From: Listeria seeligeri serovar 1/2b str. SLCC3954
GTDB lineage: Bacteria; Bacillota; Bacilli; Lactobacillales; Listeriaceae
Assembly: GCF_000027145.1 (NCBI RefSeq)
Contig: NC_013891.1
Location: 1,798,001 to 1,862,000 of the forward strand
DNA: 64,000 nucleotides
Direction of reading: 5' to 3'
The notes under the pieces were generated by a model that was given only the letters and a program-made list of their open reading frames with translations, did not search any database and had not been told where the DNA came from. Within the stretch, counting starts at the first letter, position 1. Every line of letters begins with the position of its first letter. Made by a program: the position numbers and the translations under genes. Of the stretch, positions 1-12,797 are shown in pieces.

Positions 1-21
1 AAAGAAACACTTCAATTAAAC

Positions 22-52
22 AAAAAAAGCCCTAAATAATTAGGACTTTTCA
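22..52 (-). terminator. Terminator of the rRNA operon
   Basis: On the minus strand a 7-bp stem (AGTCCTA pairing with TAGGGCT) is followed by a run of T. It lies just downstream of the 5S gene and should end the rRNA transcript. Confidence 0.8.
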
Positions 53-56
53 AATT

Positions 57-172
57 GCCCGGCAACGACCTACTCTCGCAGGGGGAAGCCCCCAACTACC
101 ATTGGCGCAGAGAAGCTTAACTACCGTGTTCGGGATGGGAACGGGTGTGACCTTCTCGCCATAACTACCAGA
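57..172 (-). rRNA. rrf: 5S ribosomal RNA
   Basis: The 116-nt span reads on the minus strand as a typical Firmicutes 5S rRNA, with the conserved GGTCACACCCGTTCCC segment and paired 5' and 3' ends (TCTGGTAG at the start, GCCGGGC at the end). It follows the 23S gene by about 79 nt with no tRNA between them. Ends were set by the terminal helix and may be off by a few bases. Confidence 0.93.
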
Positions 173-200
173 CAATATTGAGTTGTTGAAAGATTGCTCT

Positions 201-220
201 CTCAAAACTAGAGAAGAAAG
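201..220 (-). other. 3' arm of the pre-23S processing stem
   Basis: On the minus strand CTTTCTTCTCTAGTTTTGAG is nearly complementary to the segment just upstream of the 23S gene at 3326-3347. The two would pair to form the long stem that RNase III or Mini-III cleaves to release pre-23S RNA. The pairing is seen in the sequence; the processing role is inferred from known rRNA operons. Confidence 0.6.
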
Positions 221-251
221 GATTCAAGTTAGGTAACTTCGTTTCATTTTT

Positions 252-3182
<2,931 letters not shown>

Positions 3183-3325
3183 AATTTACTTCGTCGAAGT
3201 AAAGGTTGTTTTTCTAATTGTCTGTATCAGCGATGATACGTCGAATTAGATGAAAGATTCACTTTCAGATGATTCTCGGTTACTTGTGTCATAAATAGTT
3301 ACACTACTTATGCTAACTTTACTAA

Positions 3326-3347
3326 CTTTCTTATCTAGTTTTCAAAG
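3326..3347 (-). other. 5' arm of the pre-23S processing stem
   Basis: The minus-strand sequence CTTTGAAAACTAGATAAGAA lies about 145 nt before the 23S 5' end and complements 201-220 with few mismatches, forming the pre-23S stem. Confidence 0.6.
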
Positions 3348-3372
3348 AACAAACATACAGAGAAGTAATAAC

Positions 3373-3406
3373 CTCTCAAAACTGAACAAACAGAGAAGAA
3401 CGAAAA
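3373..3406 (-). other. 3' arm of the pre-16S processing stem
   Basis: This segment just downstream of the 16S gene is complementary to the leader segment at 5135-5167 (TTTGTTCAGTTTT against AAAACTGAACAAA, plus flanking matches). Together they should form the pre-16S processing stem. Confidence 0.6.
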
Positions 3407-3423
3407 CACACAGGTTTCCTTTT

Positions 3424-4979
<1,556 letters not shown>

Positions 4980-5134
4980 ATATAAATTGAATTTGAATAC
5001 TTATTCAACACCGTGAATAAGATTCCTTGCGTCAAATTGACTTCGCTAGCAATTAAATTACTAGTTTGTTTCTTGTTGAAAACAGCTTTCTGTTTTCTGC
5101 CCTGCGATTACCAGTGAGACTTTACGTCTCATTG

Positions 5135-5167
5135 CTTTTCGTCTTCTTCTTTGTTCAGTTTTCAAAG
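5135..5167 (-). other. 5' arm of the pre-16S processing stem
   Basis: The minus strand reads CTTTGAAAACTGAACAAAG followed by a purine-rich stretch. It complements the spacer segment 3373-3406. Confidence 0.6.
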
Positions 5168-5196
5168 GTCAGTTGCTTTGTTAACGCAACTTTTAA

Positions 5197-5225
5197 ATCT
5201 TACCATAAAGATTTAATCACGTCAA
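5197..5225 (-). promoter_or_regulatory. Proximal rRNA promoter (P2-like)
   Basis: On the minus strand TTGACG (5220-5225) is separated by exactly 17 nt from TAAGAT (5197-5202). This is a strong sigma-A-type match. It lies about 220 nt upstream of the 16S 5' end. Confidence 0.8.
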
Positions 5226-5280
5226 CAACAAATTTTAAATTGTTTTTTGATGAATTATCTTGTATCAATTCAGCTTTATT

Positions 5281-5309
5281 ATTATATAATACCTTTTCGT
5301 TAAATACAA
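5281..5309 (-). promoter_or_regulatory. Distal rRNA promoter (P1-like)
   Basis: On the minus strand TTGTAT (5304-5309) is separated by 17 nt from TATAAT (5281-5286). It lies just past the stop codon of the HD-domain gene. Tandem promoters are usual for Firmicutes rRNA operons. Confidence 0.65.
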
Positions 5310-5319
5310 GCATTTTGTA

Positions 5320-5925
5320 TTAAATTTTTAATTCTTGTTCTAACGCATGTATAAAATCATGCATAATTTCTTGTTTATCTTGTGCTAACTTCTTTGCGGT
5401 TGGGGTTTTTAATTGTGCTTGGATTAATAATAACTTATCGTAAAAGTGTTGTAACGTCGTGTCTTGAGGGTTATTTAGATTAACAATTTCTCTATTGTGT
5501 GCTCCTCCATATGTGAAAGCTCTAGCTATACCGATTGCTCCAATGGCATCAAGCCTGTCTGCGTCTTGAACTATTTTTTCTTCTATAGTTACTGCTTGGA
5601 TAGGATTATTCCCTTGTTTAAAAGAAACCGATTGGATAATTCGGATGATTTGATTGATTACATCTGATGGGGCTTCTTGTTGTTCCATCCATGTTATTAA
5701 AGTTTTTGTTGCTTCTGCTGGGTTATTTGTTAGCTTGGTGTCTGAATAGTCATGGAAAAGTGCCGCTAATTCAATCGTGAATGTATCTCCACCTTCTGTT
5801 GCTTGGATTTTTTTGCTAAGTTCTTGGACTCGTTTGATGTGAGCCCAGTCGTGTCCAGTTGATTCGTTTTCAAAATGAGTTTGCATCCATTTTTCAGCTG
5901 CAGTAATAATTTTGCTTTTATTCAT
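5320..5925 (-). CDS. HD-domain phosphohydrolase (YpgQ-like)
   Basis: A 201-residue soluble protein with the HD-superfamily metal-binding signature: His25/Asp26 and His29 in GHDWAH, His58-Asp59 in LFHDYSD, and a distal Asp in the QDADRLDAIG segment at about 136. HD proteins of this small bacterial group hydrolyse phosphate esters or nucleotides; the Bacillus relative YpgQ has been described as a nucleotide pyrophosphatase, but the substrate here is not shown by the sequence. The gene stands alone, divergent from the ABC ATPase gene, and ends right at the rRNA promoters. The start has GGAGC upstream. Confidence 0.85.
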   Translation of the reverse strand: MNKSKIITAAEKWMQTHFENESTGHDWAHIKRVQELSKKIQATEGGDTFTIELAALFHDYSDTKLTNNPAEATKTLITWMEQQEAPSDVINQIIRIIQSVSFKQGNNPIQAVTIEEKIVQDADRLDAIGAIGIARAFTYGGAHNREIVNLNNPQDTTLQHFYDKLLLIQAQLKTPTAKKLAQDKQEIMHDFIHALEQELKI

Positions 5926-5989
5926 TGTTTTAGCTCCTTTTTTAATTCCCTTTCATGTACAATAGTAGAAAATGGAAATGGGGTATTCG

Positions 5990-6763
5990 ATGTTTGAATT
6001 TGAACATGTTTCTTTAAAGAGGGAGAACAAGACTATCTTATCGGATATTAATTGGGTGGTGAATGATAAAGAAAATTGGGCAATACTTGGGTTAAATGGG
6101 TCTGGAAAAACCACCTTACTACAATTACTCAATGGTTATCTTTGGCCGAGTAGCGGAATGTTGCAAGTACTTGGTCATGTTTTCGGACAGACTTCTTTGC
6201 CAGAGCTACGTAAATCTATAGGTTGGGTCAGCAATGCTTTAGATCAACAGTTGAAAGAGTATGACCTTAGTGAGCAAATTGTTCTTAGTGGTAAGTTTGC
6301 GAGTATCGGTATGTATACCAAGGTTACAGATGCAGAAATTACGGATGCTAAACGAATTCTTACTGACTGCGGTGGGGCATCTCTTATCGGAAAGGCTTAT
6401 AAAGTTTTATCGCAAGGCGAGCGCCAAGTTGTTTTAATTGCTCGTGCTTTAATGGCCCGACCTAAATTGCTTATTCTAGATGAACCTTGTAATGGGCTTG
6501 ATTTATTTGCAAAAGAACATTTACTAGAGCGAATTAAACAGATTGCTGAACGAACAGATTCTCCAACAATGCTTTTCGTGACACATCATACTGAAGAAAT
6601 TTTGCCTTGCTTTGATAATATCATTTTACTGCGTGACGGGGAAATAACACATCGCGGAAAAACAGAAAAACTTTTAACGGAGCCTGTTCTTCAAGCATTT
6701 TATCAAAAGCCTGTAGAACTTATTCAAATAAAGGAGGGCTCCATTGCAGTCTATCCGAAGTAA
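5990..6763 (+). CDS. ABC transporter ATP-binding protein (YlmA-like)
   Basis: A 257-residue ABC ATPase. Walker A is GLNGSGKT (34-41), the signature is LSQGE (140-144) and Walker B is LLILDEP (160-166). An H-loop HHTEE follows. No permease gene is adjacent, so it is either an orphan subunit working with a partner elsewhere or a soluble ABC-F-like relative; it has only one nucleotide-binding domain, which argues against ABC-F. I chose the ATG at 5990 because GGGG lies 7 nt before it; in-frame ATGs at 5972 and 5978 lack a ribosome site. A TACAAT at 5958-5963 may be its -10 box, although no good -35 is visible. It resembles Bacillus YlmA; the transported substrate is unknown. Confidence 0.85.
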   Translation: MFEFEHVSLKRENKTILSDINWVVNDKENWAILGLNGSGKTTLLQLLNGYLWPSSGMLQVLGHVFGQTSLPELRKSIGWVSNALDQQLKEYDLSEQIVLSGKFASIGMYTKVTDAEITDAKRILTDCGGASLIGKAYKVLSQGERQVVLIARALMARPKLLILDEPCNGLDLFAKEHLLERIKQIAERTDSPTMLFVTHHTEEILPCFDNIILLRDGEITHRGKTEKLLTEPVLQAFYQKPVELIQIKEGSIAVYPK

Positions 6764-6811
6764 ATGGTATAGTGATGTTAGAAAAATATTTATTTAGAGG
6801 AGCGGGATATT

Positions 6812-7174
6812 TTGTATGAATCAATAATTGCAAAAGCTGGTGCTCGCGGACTGCTAGGAATGGATACGAGTTTAATCTATGGCTCCTTTAGTTATAAAAT
6901 GGAAGACGAACTAATGGAATTGGATGGGCTTTGGATTTCTAACGAAGATGCCTTTATTTTTTACTTAGAAAATGATGATGTTTATTTACTGAAGAGATTC
7001 GCTTATGAGAACATTCAAATTTTGGAGCAAAAAGTAAGTATTATTTCGATGACAAAGAAATTAGTTTTATTGCTTAAGAATAAAGAAAGTTTTACCATGC
7101 TTGTAGCAAACGGTGAGGCAAAAGCATTCGTTAATCGTGCAAATGAGCGTATACAAAAAGTGAGCCAGAAATAA
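6812..7174 (+). CDS. Hypothetical protein of 120 residues, TTG start
   Basis: I do not recognise a named family. The protein is soluble and mixed alpha/beta, with no signal peptide or membrane segment. Acidic and aromatic residues dominate the middle (EDAFIFYLENDDVYLLKRF) and a basic helix ends it. The start is TTG at 6812, supported by AGAGGAG nine nt upstream; no in-frame ATG is available. It follows the ABC ATPase gene by 48 nt on the same strand, so the two may be cotranscribed. Its stop codon lies in the stem of a shared terminator with pepT. Confidence 0.7.
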   Translation: MYESIIAKAGARGLLGMDTSLIYGSFSYKMEDELMELDGLWISNEDAFIFYLENDDVYLLKRFAYENIQILEQKVSIISMTKKLVLLLKNKESFTMLVANGEAKAFVNRANERIQKVSQK

Positions 7175-7192
7175 TCTCTGGCTCACTTTTTT
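7157..7192. terminator. Bidirectional terminator between convergent genes
   Basis: A perfect 11-bp stem (AGTGAGCCAGA at 7159-7169 with TCTGGCTCACT at 7177-7187) has a T-run on each strand. It ends both the 120-residue gene on the plus strand and pepT on the minus strand, and overlaps the stop codon of the former. Confidence 0.88.
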
Positions 7193-8423
7193 AAGCTTTT
7201 TCTTCAAATAAACGTGCTACTTCGATAATTACTTCTGTTGCTTTAACCATGCTTTCAAGTGCAACATATTCAAATTTACCGTGGAAGTTTTCTCCCCCAC
7301 CAAAGATATTTGGTGTTGGTAATCCTTTATAAGAAAGTTGTGCGCCATCTGTTCCACCGCGAATTGGGCTGATTTTTGGTTCAATATCTAGGTTTCGCAT
7401 TGCTGCACTAACAATATCAACAATTTCTTTTACTGGTTCGATTTTTTCTTTCATATTGTAATATTGATCTTTAAGTGTTAACTCCACTGTTCCCTTGCCA
7501 TACTTTTCTTCTAATTCTTTGGCGATTGTAGCGATATGGGTTTTACGTTCAACAAACTTCAAGTGATCAAAGTCGCGAATGATGTAATACGCTTTTGCTT
7601 CTTCTACGTCTCCGTTTAAAGCAATCAAATGATAGAAGCCTTCATAGCCTTCTGTAAATTCTGGCGCTTCATGAGCTGGTATATGAGAATTGAACTCCAT
7701 TGCCATTTTAACGGCATTGACCATTTTGTTTTTAGCGGTACCAGGGTGAACACTGTTTCCTTTAAAAGTGATTTTCGCACCAGCGGCATTAAAACTTTCG
7801 TATTCTAGTTCGCCGAGTGGGCCCCCGTCCATCGTGTATGCATATTTAGCGCCGAAAGCTTCCACGTCAAAACGTTCTGGTCCACGTCCAATTTCTTCGT
7901 CCGGTGTGAAAGCGACACGAATTTTGCCGTGTTTGATTTCTGGGTGATTTATTAGATGGTTCATTGCTACCATAATTTCTGTGATACCAGCTTTGTCATC
8001 TGCGCCTAGTAAAGTCGTTCCATCTGTAGTGATAAGGGTTTTGCCTTTGTAATTGGCTAGTTCAGGGAATTGTTTCGTGGAAAGAACGACATTTAGTTCT
8101 CTATTTAAAACAATATCGGCTCCGTCATAATTTTCGTGAACTTGTGGTTGAACATTTTTTCCAGTTAAATCTGTCGCAGTATCTAAATGTGCTAAAAAAC
8201 CGATAACCGGAACTTCTTTTGTTGTGTTGGAAGGGAGTGTTGCCATAACATAACCGAATTCGTCGACAGTTACATCTTCCATTCCGATTTCTTTCAACTC
8301 CGACACGAGGATGTTTGCAAGCTCCATTTGGCCTGGTGTCGTTGGGCAAACAGTGCTATCTTCATTTGATTGCGTATCTACTTTGACATATTTGGTGAAT
8401 CGGTTTAATAATTCTTCCTTCAT
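7191..8423 (-). CDS. pepT: Peptidase T, tripeptide aminopeptidase
   Basis: A 410-residue M20-family dizinc metallopeptidase that removes the N-terminal residue of tripeptides in the cytoplasm. The metal ligands fit the family: HLD at 79-81, the bridging Asp in GADDKAG (about 142), the DEEIGRG catalytic Glu (about 176-177) and a distal HG in the C-terminal [10 protein letters not shown] segment. The length matches PepT. The start is the ATG at 8423, with GGGAG eight nt before it; a GTG nine bases upstream would overlap the ribosome site. Monocistronic, ending in the shared terminator. Confidence 0.93.
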   Translation of the reverse strand: MKEELLNRFTKYVKVDTQSNEDSTVCPTTPGQMELANILVSELKEIGMEDVTVDEFGYVMATLPSNTTKEVPVIGFLAHLDTATDLTGKNVQPQVHENYDGADIVLNRELNVVLSTKQFPELANYKGKTLITTDGTTLLGADDKAGITEIMVAMNHLINHPEIKHGKIRVAFTPDEEIGRGPERFDVEAFGAKYAYTMDGGPLGELEYESFNAAGAKITFKGNSVHPGTAKNKMVNAVKMAMEFNSHIPAHEAPEFTEGYEGFYHLIALNGDVEEAKAYYIIRDFDHLKFVERKTHIATIAKELEEKYGKGTVELTLKDQYYNMKEKIEPVKEIVDIVSAAMRNLDIEPKISPIRGGTDGAQLSYKGLPTPNIFGGGENFHGKFEYVALESMVKATEVIIEVARLFEEKA

Positions 8424-8480
8424 CTTTGTCACTCCCTTAGATTCATTCTTTTTTATTATAAACTTGATTTTCTAAAAATT

Positions 8481-9020
8481 CTATTCCGGGCTGTCGATTG
8501 CTTGTAGAAATGTTTGTAATTTGAGCGTGGTGCGCCAGTTTCGGCTAGTAGATAGTGTTTTTTTATATTCCCCTAAGAAAATGGGCAGCTTTAGCGCATG
8601 AATTTGATTCGAAAAAATGTGAACATATAGAACGCGACCAATTGCTACTACTTCTGCTTGGTGATTTTTTTGATGTGGGATATGTATATTTTCTTTGTAA
8701 AAAATGGCTAACCAGCGTTCTTCTTCGCCAATTGATTCTGGCGGAAAAGGGTTATTTTGGATGATCTCGTTGTAATTGACTTCTTCATATACAAAAACAT
8801 CAATCGTTAGTTCGAATGTGTTTTGGATGGTTTCGGTTAGTTTGTTTGCTACTTGCTCTTCTCTTTGTAATTCAGAGCTTAAAATTAGGTTGCCGCTTTG
8901 GATATAGGTTTTTACATTAGTGAAGCCAGCATTTTGTACCGCTGTTTTTAGTTCGTTCATATTGATTTTGTTTTTACCAGCGACATTTACTGCTCTTAGT
9001 AAAGCGACATAATTTTTCAT
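8481..9020 (-). CDS. DUF1697 family protein
   Basis: A 179-residue protein beginning with the hallmark YVALLRAVNVAGKNKI stretch of the DUF1697 family, followed by TYIQSGNLILSS and the FLGE..K...SRNWRT end signature. The family is widespread and has no established biochemical function that I can state. GGGGGAG lies before the ATG. It is transcribed divergently from exoA; the 86-nt gap holds a TATAAT box on each strand. Confidence 0.85.
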   Translation of the reverse strand: MKNYVALLRAVNVAGKNKINMNELKTAVQNAGFTNVKTYIQSGNLILSSELQREEQVANKLTETIQNTFELTIDVFVYEEVNYNEIIQNNPFPPESIGEEERWLAIFYKENIHIPHQKNHQAEVVAIGRVLYVHIFSNQIHALKLPIFLGEYKKTLSTSRNWRTTLKLQTFLQAIDSPE

Positions 9021-9046
9021 TTATTCTCCCCCAATCTTTTAAGTTC

Positions 9047-9073
9047 ATTATAGCATGCAAATTACGTTATAAT
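9047..9073. promoter_or_regulatory. Divergent promoter region, DUF1697 gene and exoA
   Basis: TATAAT is present on the plus strand at 9068-9073, before exoA, and on the minus strand at 9047-9052, before the DUF1697 gene. The -35 boxes are weak (TTCATT 18 nt before the plus-strand box), so this call rests mainly on the two -10 boxes. Confidence 0.5.
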
Positions 9074-9106
9074 AAGGCTATTAGTTGAATGGAGGTTGGG
9101 ATACAA

Positions 9107-9862
9107 ATGAAATTAATTTCTTGGAATGTGAACGGGCTTCGAGCAGCGGTAAAAAAAGGCTTTTTGGAGTATTTTGATAGCGTGGATGCAGATATTTTTT
9201 GTTTGCAGGAAACGAAATTACAAGCGGGACAAATTGATTTAGACTTGCCTGCATACAAAGATTACTGGAATTATGCGGTGAAAAAAGGTTATTCTGGAAC
9301 AGCAATTTTCACGAAAAAAGAACCGCTTTCGGTACAATATGGTCTTGGAATTGAAGAACATGATACTGAAGGACGGGTAATTACGCTAGAATTCGAAAAG
9401 TTTTTCATGGTGACAGTTTATACGCCTAATTCACAAGCGGAATTAAAACGGCTTGATTATCGGATGACTTTTGAAGATGCGATTTTAGCTTATGTGAAGA
9501 AACTAGATGAAACAAAACCAGTAGTGCTTTGTGGGGATTTAAATGTTGCGCATGAAGAAATTGATTTAAAGAATCCGAAGACAAATCGTAAAAATGCTGG
9601 TTTTTCTGATGAGGAACGCGCGAAATTCACCGCATTTTTAGAAGCGGGATTTGTGGATAGTTTCCGCTATTTTTATCCTGATTTAGAAGATGCTTATTCT
9701 TGGTGGTCATACCGGATGAATGCTAGAGCACGGAATATCGGTTGGCGGATTGATTATTTTGTGGTGTCTGAGCGACTAAAAGATAATTTAGTGGATGCAA
9801 AAATTCATCCTGATGTGCTTGGGTCGGACCACTGTCCAGTTGAGCTTGAACTTAATATATAG
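9107..9862 (+). CDS. exoA: Exodeoxyribonuclease III / AP endonuclease ExoA
   Basis: A 251-residue base-excision-repair enzyme that cleaves DNA at abasic sites. Motifs of the exonuclease III family are in order: WNVNGLR at 6-12, the catalytic Glu35 in [19 protein letters not shown] near 145-156, WWSYR..AR..N.GWRIDYF and the catalytic SDHCP near the end. The start at 9107 places GGAGG 11 nt upstream; the ATG at 9089 overlaps that site and is unlikely. It ends at a bidirectional terminator. Confidence 0.95.
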   Translation: MKLISWNVNGLRAAVKKGFLEYFDSVDADIFCLQETKLQAGQIDLDLPAYKDYWNYAVKKGYSGTAIFTKKEPLSVQYGLGIEEHDTEGRVITLEFEKFFMVTVYTPNSQAELKRLDYRMTFEDAILAYVKKLDETKPVVLCGDLNVAHEEIDLKNPKTNRKNAGFSDEERAKFTAFLEAGFVDSFRYFYPDLEDAYSWWSYRMNARARNIGWRIDYFVVSERLKDNLVDAKIHPDVLGSDHCPVELELNI

Positions 9863-9868
9863 TATGCA

Positions 9869-9905
9869 AAATCCAAGTTCTCGGATAACGAACTTGGATT
9901 TTTTT
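9869..9905. terminator. Bidirectional terminator, exoA and LysR gene
   Basis: AATCCAAGTTC and GAACTTGGATT form an 11-bp stem around a 9-nt loop, followed by seven T on the plus strand. It lies between convergent exoA and the LysR-type gene. Confidence 0.85.
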
Positions 9906-10782
9906 AATGGAGAACTAATTCCGTTATCGCATCAATGGTATTTTTTAAGTAGTTATATTCTTTTTTCTTGGTAACTGCTCCGTAAACCAGTTGAAAGTCT
10001 TTTTTTGTAATGGAAAGTGTTATGATATTCGTCGCCTTGTTATTAGCAATCGAACGAGGCACTATTCCAATTTGGTTATCTGTTAAAATATCCGGAATTA
10101 ATAGTTGATTAGAACAAATATAATGCGTTTTCTGCTCACTAAATAGCTTATCTTTTTGCAGTGCTGCTATAAATCGTTGATGGCTTAAGCAAGTTTTGTC
10201 ACCATAAAGTAAAGGGAATTTCAAAATATCTTCCAACAGTAGTGTTTTTTTATTTAAAAGTTCATGGTGCTTTAACGTAATAAAGACAATTTCATCTTCA
10301 GCTATTTTCTTAAATTCTAATTCTGATGATAGGCTAGCAGTTTCACCGACAAATGCAACATCTAGTTCGTTTTGTTGAACTAACTCAGTAAGTCTTTGTG
10401 TGTTTCCCATTTCAAAAAAAGCGTTCATTTTTGGTCTGTGTGTTTTTAACCAGCTGATTATTTGAGGTAAAAGTTGTTTGGCTAGTGACTCAATTATTCC
10501 AATTCGAATTTCCCCTACTTGCTCCGCTGCGATTTCTTCTGATATGGCACGGATGCTTTTCCAGTGATCAATCAAATTATCTATCTCTTTATAAAATAAT
10601 TCCCCTTCTTTTGTTAAAGTGGATTTCCACCCCCTATCAAATAAAGGAAATCCGACTGTTTCTTCTATCTTTTTAATATGCTTAGTAACATTTGATTGAG
10701 AGTAACCTAAAAATTCTGCAGCTGTCGAAAAACCCTTTTTCTCAACTACCGCTTTGAATGTAATTAGTTCATTTATATTCAT
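9904..10782 (-). CDS. LysR-family transcriptional regulator
   Basis: A protein of about 292 residues with an N-terminal winged helix-turn-helix (INELITFKAVVEKKGFSTAA, then the recognition segment SQSNVTKHIKKIEE) and a C-terminal periplasmic-binding-like effector domain. LysR proteins usually activate a divergent gene and repress their own. Here the divergent neighbours are a tautomerase-like and a carboxymuconolactone-decarboxylase-like gene, so these are the likely targets; the inducer is unknown. I chose the ATG at 10782 because AAGGTG precedes it by 6 nt; ATGs at 10797 and 10788 are possible. It ends at the exoA terminator. Confidence 0.88.
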   Translation of the reverse strand: MNINELITFKAVVEKKGFSTAAEFLGYSQSNVTKHIKKIEETVGFPLFDRGWKSTLTKEGELFYKEIDNLIDHWKSIRAISEEIAAEQVGEIRIGIIESLAKQLLPQIISWLKTHRPKMNAFFEMGNTQRLTELVQQNELDVAFVGETASLSSELEFKKIAEDEIVFITLKHHELLNKKTLLLEDILKFPLLYGDKTCLSHQRFIAALQKDKLFSEQKTHYICSNQLLIPDILTDNQIGIVPRSIANNKATNIITLSITKKDFQLVYGAVTKKKEYNYLKNTIDAITELVLH

Positions 10783-10797
10783 CGCCATCACCTTCAT

Positions 10798-10888
10798 TAC
10801 TTTTTAGAATAATTATACACCAAATTATTAATTATCGTTATAAGAAGTTTCGCTGTACAATGAAAGTATCAAACGAGGAGGGGTTTTT
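10798..10888. promoter_or_regulatory. Divergent control region of the LysR/tautomerase module
   Basis: This 91-nt gap between the annotated ATG at 10797 and the tautomerase gene is AT-rich. It has TACAAT at 10856-10861 (plus) and TATAAT at 10812-10817 (minus). Neither has a good -35 box, as expected of an activator-dependent promoter. A palindromic AT segment between them (near 10824-10840) could hold the LysR site, but I see no unambiguous T-N11-A box. Confidence 0.4.
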
Positions 10889-11281
10889 ATGCCATTAGTT
10901 AAGATTTTTCATGGGAGTGATTTTACTGAGGAGGCGGTGAAACAGGTAAACCAAACAATCCATCTTGCACTTGTGGGATGCTTTCAAATACCGAAAAATG
11001 ATACTTTTCAACTTTGGATTGCGACCGATTCAGCTGCTAATTTTGTTAATCCTAATTATTTATTAACTAGCGAAAAAAGAAATAGTAACTTTATTTACAT
11101 CGAAATTTTTTGTGGACCCGGTCGTACAGTTGAACAAAAGCAGTTATTATATCAAACACTTGTTGAAAAAATGGAAAGCGCTACTTCTTTATCAAAACAA
11201 AATATTTTTATATTATTAAATGAAGTTCCTCTTGAAAATTGGTCTTTTGGAGATGGTAAGGCGCAAATGATAGCATTTTGA
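10889..11281 (+). CDS. Tautomerase-family protein
   Basis: A 130-residue protein of the tautomerase superfamily (Tautomerase_2-like). Proline follows the initiator Met, as needed for the catalytic Pro1 once Met is removed. The C-terminal LNEVPLENWSFGDGKAQ is the typical end motif of this group. Members tautomerise or hydrolyse small keto/enol or unsaturated acid substrates. The actual substrate cannot be read from sequence. GAGGAGG lies before the ATG. The next gene, a carboxymuconolactone-decarboxylase-like protein, starts 18 nt downstream, so both form one operon probably run by the divergent LysR protein. Confidence 0.82.
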   Translation: MPLVKIFHGSDFTEEAVKQVNQTIHLALVGCFQIPKNDTFQLWIATDSAANFVNPNYLLTSEKRNSNFIYIEIFCGPGRTVEQKQLLYQTLVEKMESATSLSKQNIFILLNEVPLENWSFGDGKAQMIAF

Positions 11282-11299
11282 AGAAAGAAGGTTTGAAAA

Positions 11300-11611
11300 A
11301 TGACAAATAAACCGATTGTTGAGAACTTAAGCCCTGAATTTAAAGATTTCGCACCAGACTTAGCAAGCTATACAAATGATATCTTGTTTCAAAAAGTTTG
11401 GTTGGATGAACAGCTGGACTCTAAGACACGGAGCATTGTCACACTGTCGATTTTAGCCACACTTGGTAATACGGAACAAATGCCTTTCCACTTAGAAACA
11501 GCTGCTAAAAATGGTGTATCGCAAAAAGAACTATCTGCGCTCTGTACACATTTAGCCTTTTATATTGGCTGGCCGCAAGCGATGTTATTATTAAACCAAA
11601 TTATTAAATAG
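11300..11611 (+). CDS. Carboxymuconolactone decarboxylase-family protein
   Basis: A 103-residue all-helical protein of the CMD/AhpD-like fold: LDSKTRSIVTLSILATLG, then a helix with HLETAAKNGVSQKEL and the final LCTHLAFYIGWPQA. It resembles the decarboxylase branch rather than AhpD, since the CxxC redox pair of AhpD is missing (one Cys only, in LCTH). It may act with the tautomerase on an aromatic-degradation-like or quinone-like compound, but that is inference. Ribosome site AAGAAGG precedes the ATG. Confidence 0.8.
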   Translation: MTNKPIVENLSPEFKDFAPDLASYTNDILFQKVWLDEQLDSKTRSIVTLSILATLGNTEQMPFHLETAAKNGVSQKELSALCTHLAFYIGWPQAMLLLNQIIK

Positions 11612-11626
11612 AATTGATTCGATAAA

Positions 11627-11656
11627 AAAATCCCCACTCAAAAGAGTGAGGATTTT
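11627..11656. terminator. Bidirectional terminator after rplT
   Basis: AATCCCCACTC (11629-11639) pairs with GAGTGAGGATT (11644-11654). The stem is better on the minus strand, where the one mismatch becomes a G-U pair, and it ends the infC-rpmI-rplT transcript. It can also serve the plus-strand tautomerase operon. Confidence 0.82.
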
Positions 11657-11661
11657 TAAAA

Positions 11662-12021
11662 TTATTTAGCTAATGCTTTTTTTGCTGAATCAGCAAGTGT
11701 GTTAAATGATGCGATATCATTTACTGCTAAGTCTGCAAGCATTTTACGGTTAATGTCAATTCCAGCTAATTTTAAGCCGTGCATTAATTTGCTGTATGAA
11801 AGATCTTGCATACGAGCAGCCGCGTTGATACGTGCAATCCATAATCTACGGAAGTCACGTTTCTTTTGACGACGATCTCTGTAAGCATATTGATAAGATT
11901 TCATTACTGCTTGGTTAGCTACTTTGAATAATAAATGTTTAGAGCCGTAATACCCTTTGGCTAATTTAACTATCTTTTTACGACGTTTGCGTGTTACTGT
12001 TCCGCCTTTTACGCGTGGCAT
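11662..12021 (-). CDS. rplT: 50S ribosomal protein L20
   Basis: A 119-residue basic protein that binds 23S rRNA early in 50S assembly. The sequence from [20 protein letters not shown] through the conserved [18 protein letters not shown] and [13 protein letters not shown] is plain L20. In Bacillus and relatives L20 also represses its own operon by binding the infC leader; the leader here (12798-13028) has the expected terminator. Third gene of infC-rpmI-rplT. Confidence 0.97.
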   Translation of the reverse strand: MPRVKGGTVTRKRRKKIVKLAKGYYGSKHLLFKVANQAVMKSYQYAYRDRRQKKRDFRRLWIARINAAARMQDLSYSKLMHGLKLAGIDINRKMLADLAVNDIASFNTLADSAKKALAK

Positions 12022-12059
12022 ATTGTCTACCTCCTAGAATTTACAAAAATATGTTGCTC

Positions 12060-12260
12060 TTACTTCATTTTAGCGACCATTTGACGAATACGTTTGAAAT
12101 CGCCAGCTGATACCATTGCTGATTTACGCAGTTTACGTTTTTGTTTTTGGGATTTGTTAGCGAACATATGGCTAGTGAAGCCGTGTCTGCGTTTTAGTTT
12201 TCCAGATCCTGTTCTTTTGAAACGTTTAGCGGAACCGCGGTGGGTTTTCATTTTTGGCAT
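12060..12260 (-). CDS. rpmI: 50S ribosomal protein L35
   Basis: A 66-residue basic protein with the L35 signature [21 protein letters not shown] near its N-terminus. It is a late 50S assembly protein. It lies 38 nt upstream of rplT and 21 nt downstream of infC, all in one transcript. The length is usual for the family. Confidence 0.97.
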   Translation of the reverse strand: MPKMKTHRGSAKRFKRTGSGKLKRRHGFTSHMFANKSQKQKRKLRKSAMVSAGDFKRIRQMVAKMK

Positions 12261-12281
12261 GAATATTTCCTCCTCAAAACT

Positions 12282-12797
12282 TTACTTTTCATGAAGTGGT
12301 GCTAGGACTAAGAACATGGAACGTCCGTCCATTTTTGGTCTTTGCTCAATTGTACAAAGGTCTTCGCACGCTTTTGCAAAACGGTCAAGCACCTTCTGAC
12401 CGATTTCTTTGTGTGTAATCGCACGGCCTTTAAAACGAATAGAGCATTTTACTTTATCGCCTTTTTCAAGGAATTTACGTGCATTACGTAGCTTCGTATC
12501 AAAATCGTGTTCGTCAATCGTTGGACTTAAACGAACTTCCTTCATTACGATGACTTTTTGGTTCTTACGGGCTTCTTTATCTTTCTTCTGTTGTTCAAAA
12601 CGGAATTTACCGTAGTCCATGATACGAGCTACTGGCGGTTTCGCTGTTGGAGCAACAAGCACTAAATCAAGATTAGCCTTTTCAGCAATTTGAAGCGCAT
12701 CGATTTTACTCTTCACGCCTAATTGTTCACCGTCTTGGTCGATCAATCTTACTTCACGTGCACGAATCCCATCGTTTACCAACATGTCTTTGCTAAT
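12282..12797 (-). CDS. infC: Translation initiation factor IF-3, ATT start
   Basis: A 171-residue two-domain protein: N-terminal [14 protein letters not shown] and the [17 protein letters not shown] linker segment, C-terminal [15 protein letters not shown]-3 keeps 30S subunits free and checks start-codon pairing. I place the start at ATT (12797-12795), which is followed by AGC AAA GAC ATG. A strong GGAGGT lies at 12806-12811, eight nt upstream, while no ATG or GTG in frame is suitably placed. A rare start codon on infC is well known and lets IF-3 limit its own translation. The reading frame stays open upstream to 12851, but that extension lacks a ribosome site. Confidence 0.93.
   Translation of the reverse strand: MSKDMLVNDGIRAREVRLIDQDGEQLGVKSKIDALQIAEKANLDLVLVAPTAKPPVARIMDYGKFRFEQQKKDKEARKNQKVIVMKEVRLSPTIDEHDFDTKLRNARKFLEKGDKVKCSIRFKGRAITHKEIGQKVLDRFAKACEDLCTIEQRPKMDGRSMFLVLAPLHEK

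Larger units (their letters stand above)
4980..5319 (-). other. rRNA operon leader and promoter region
   Basis: This gene-free stretch of about 340 bases holds the rRNA promoters and leader. Two tandem promoter-like sites lie at 5197-5225 and 5281-5309. The leader carries the 5' arm of the pre-16S stem (5135-5167), a hairpin at about 5113-5132 (GAGAC/GTCTC) and another at 5078-5097 (GAAAACAG/CTGTTTTC). Confidence 0.8.
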
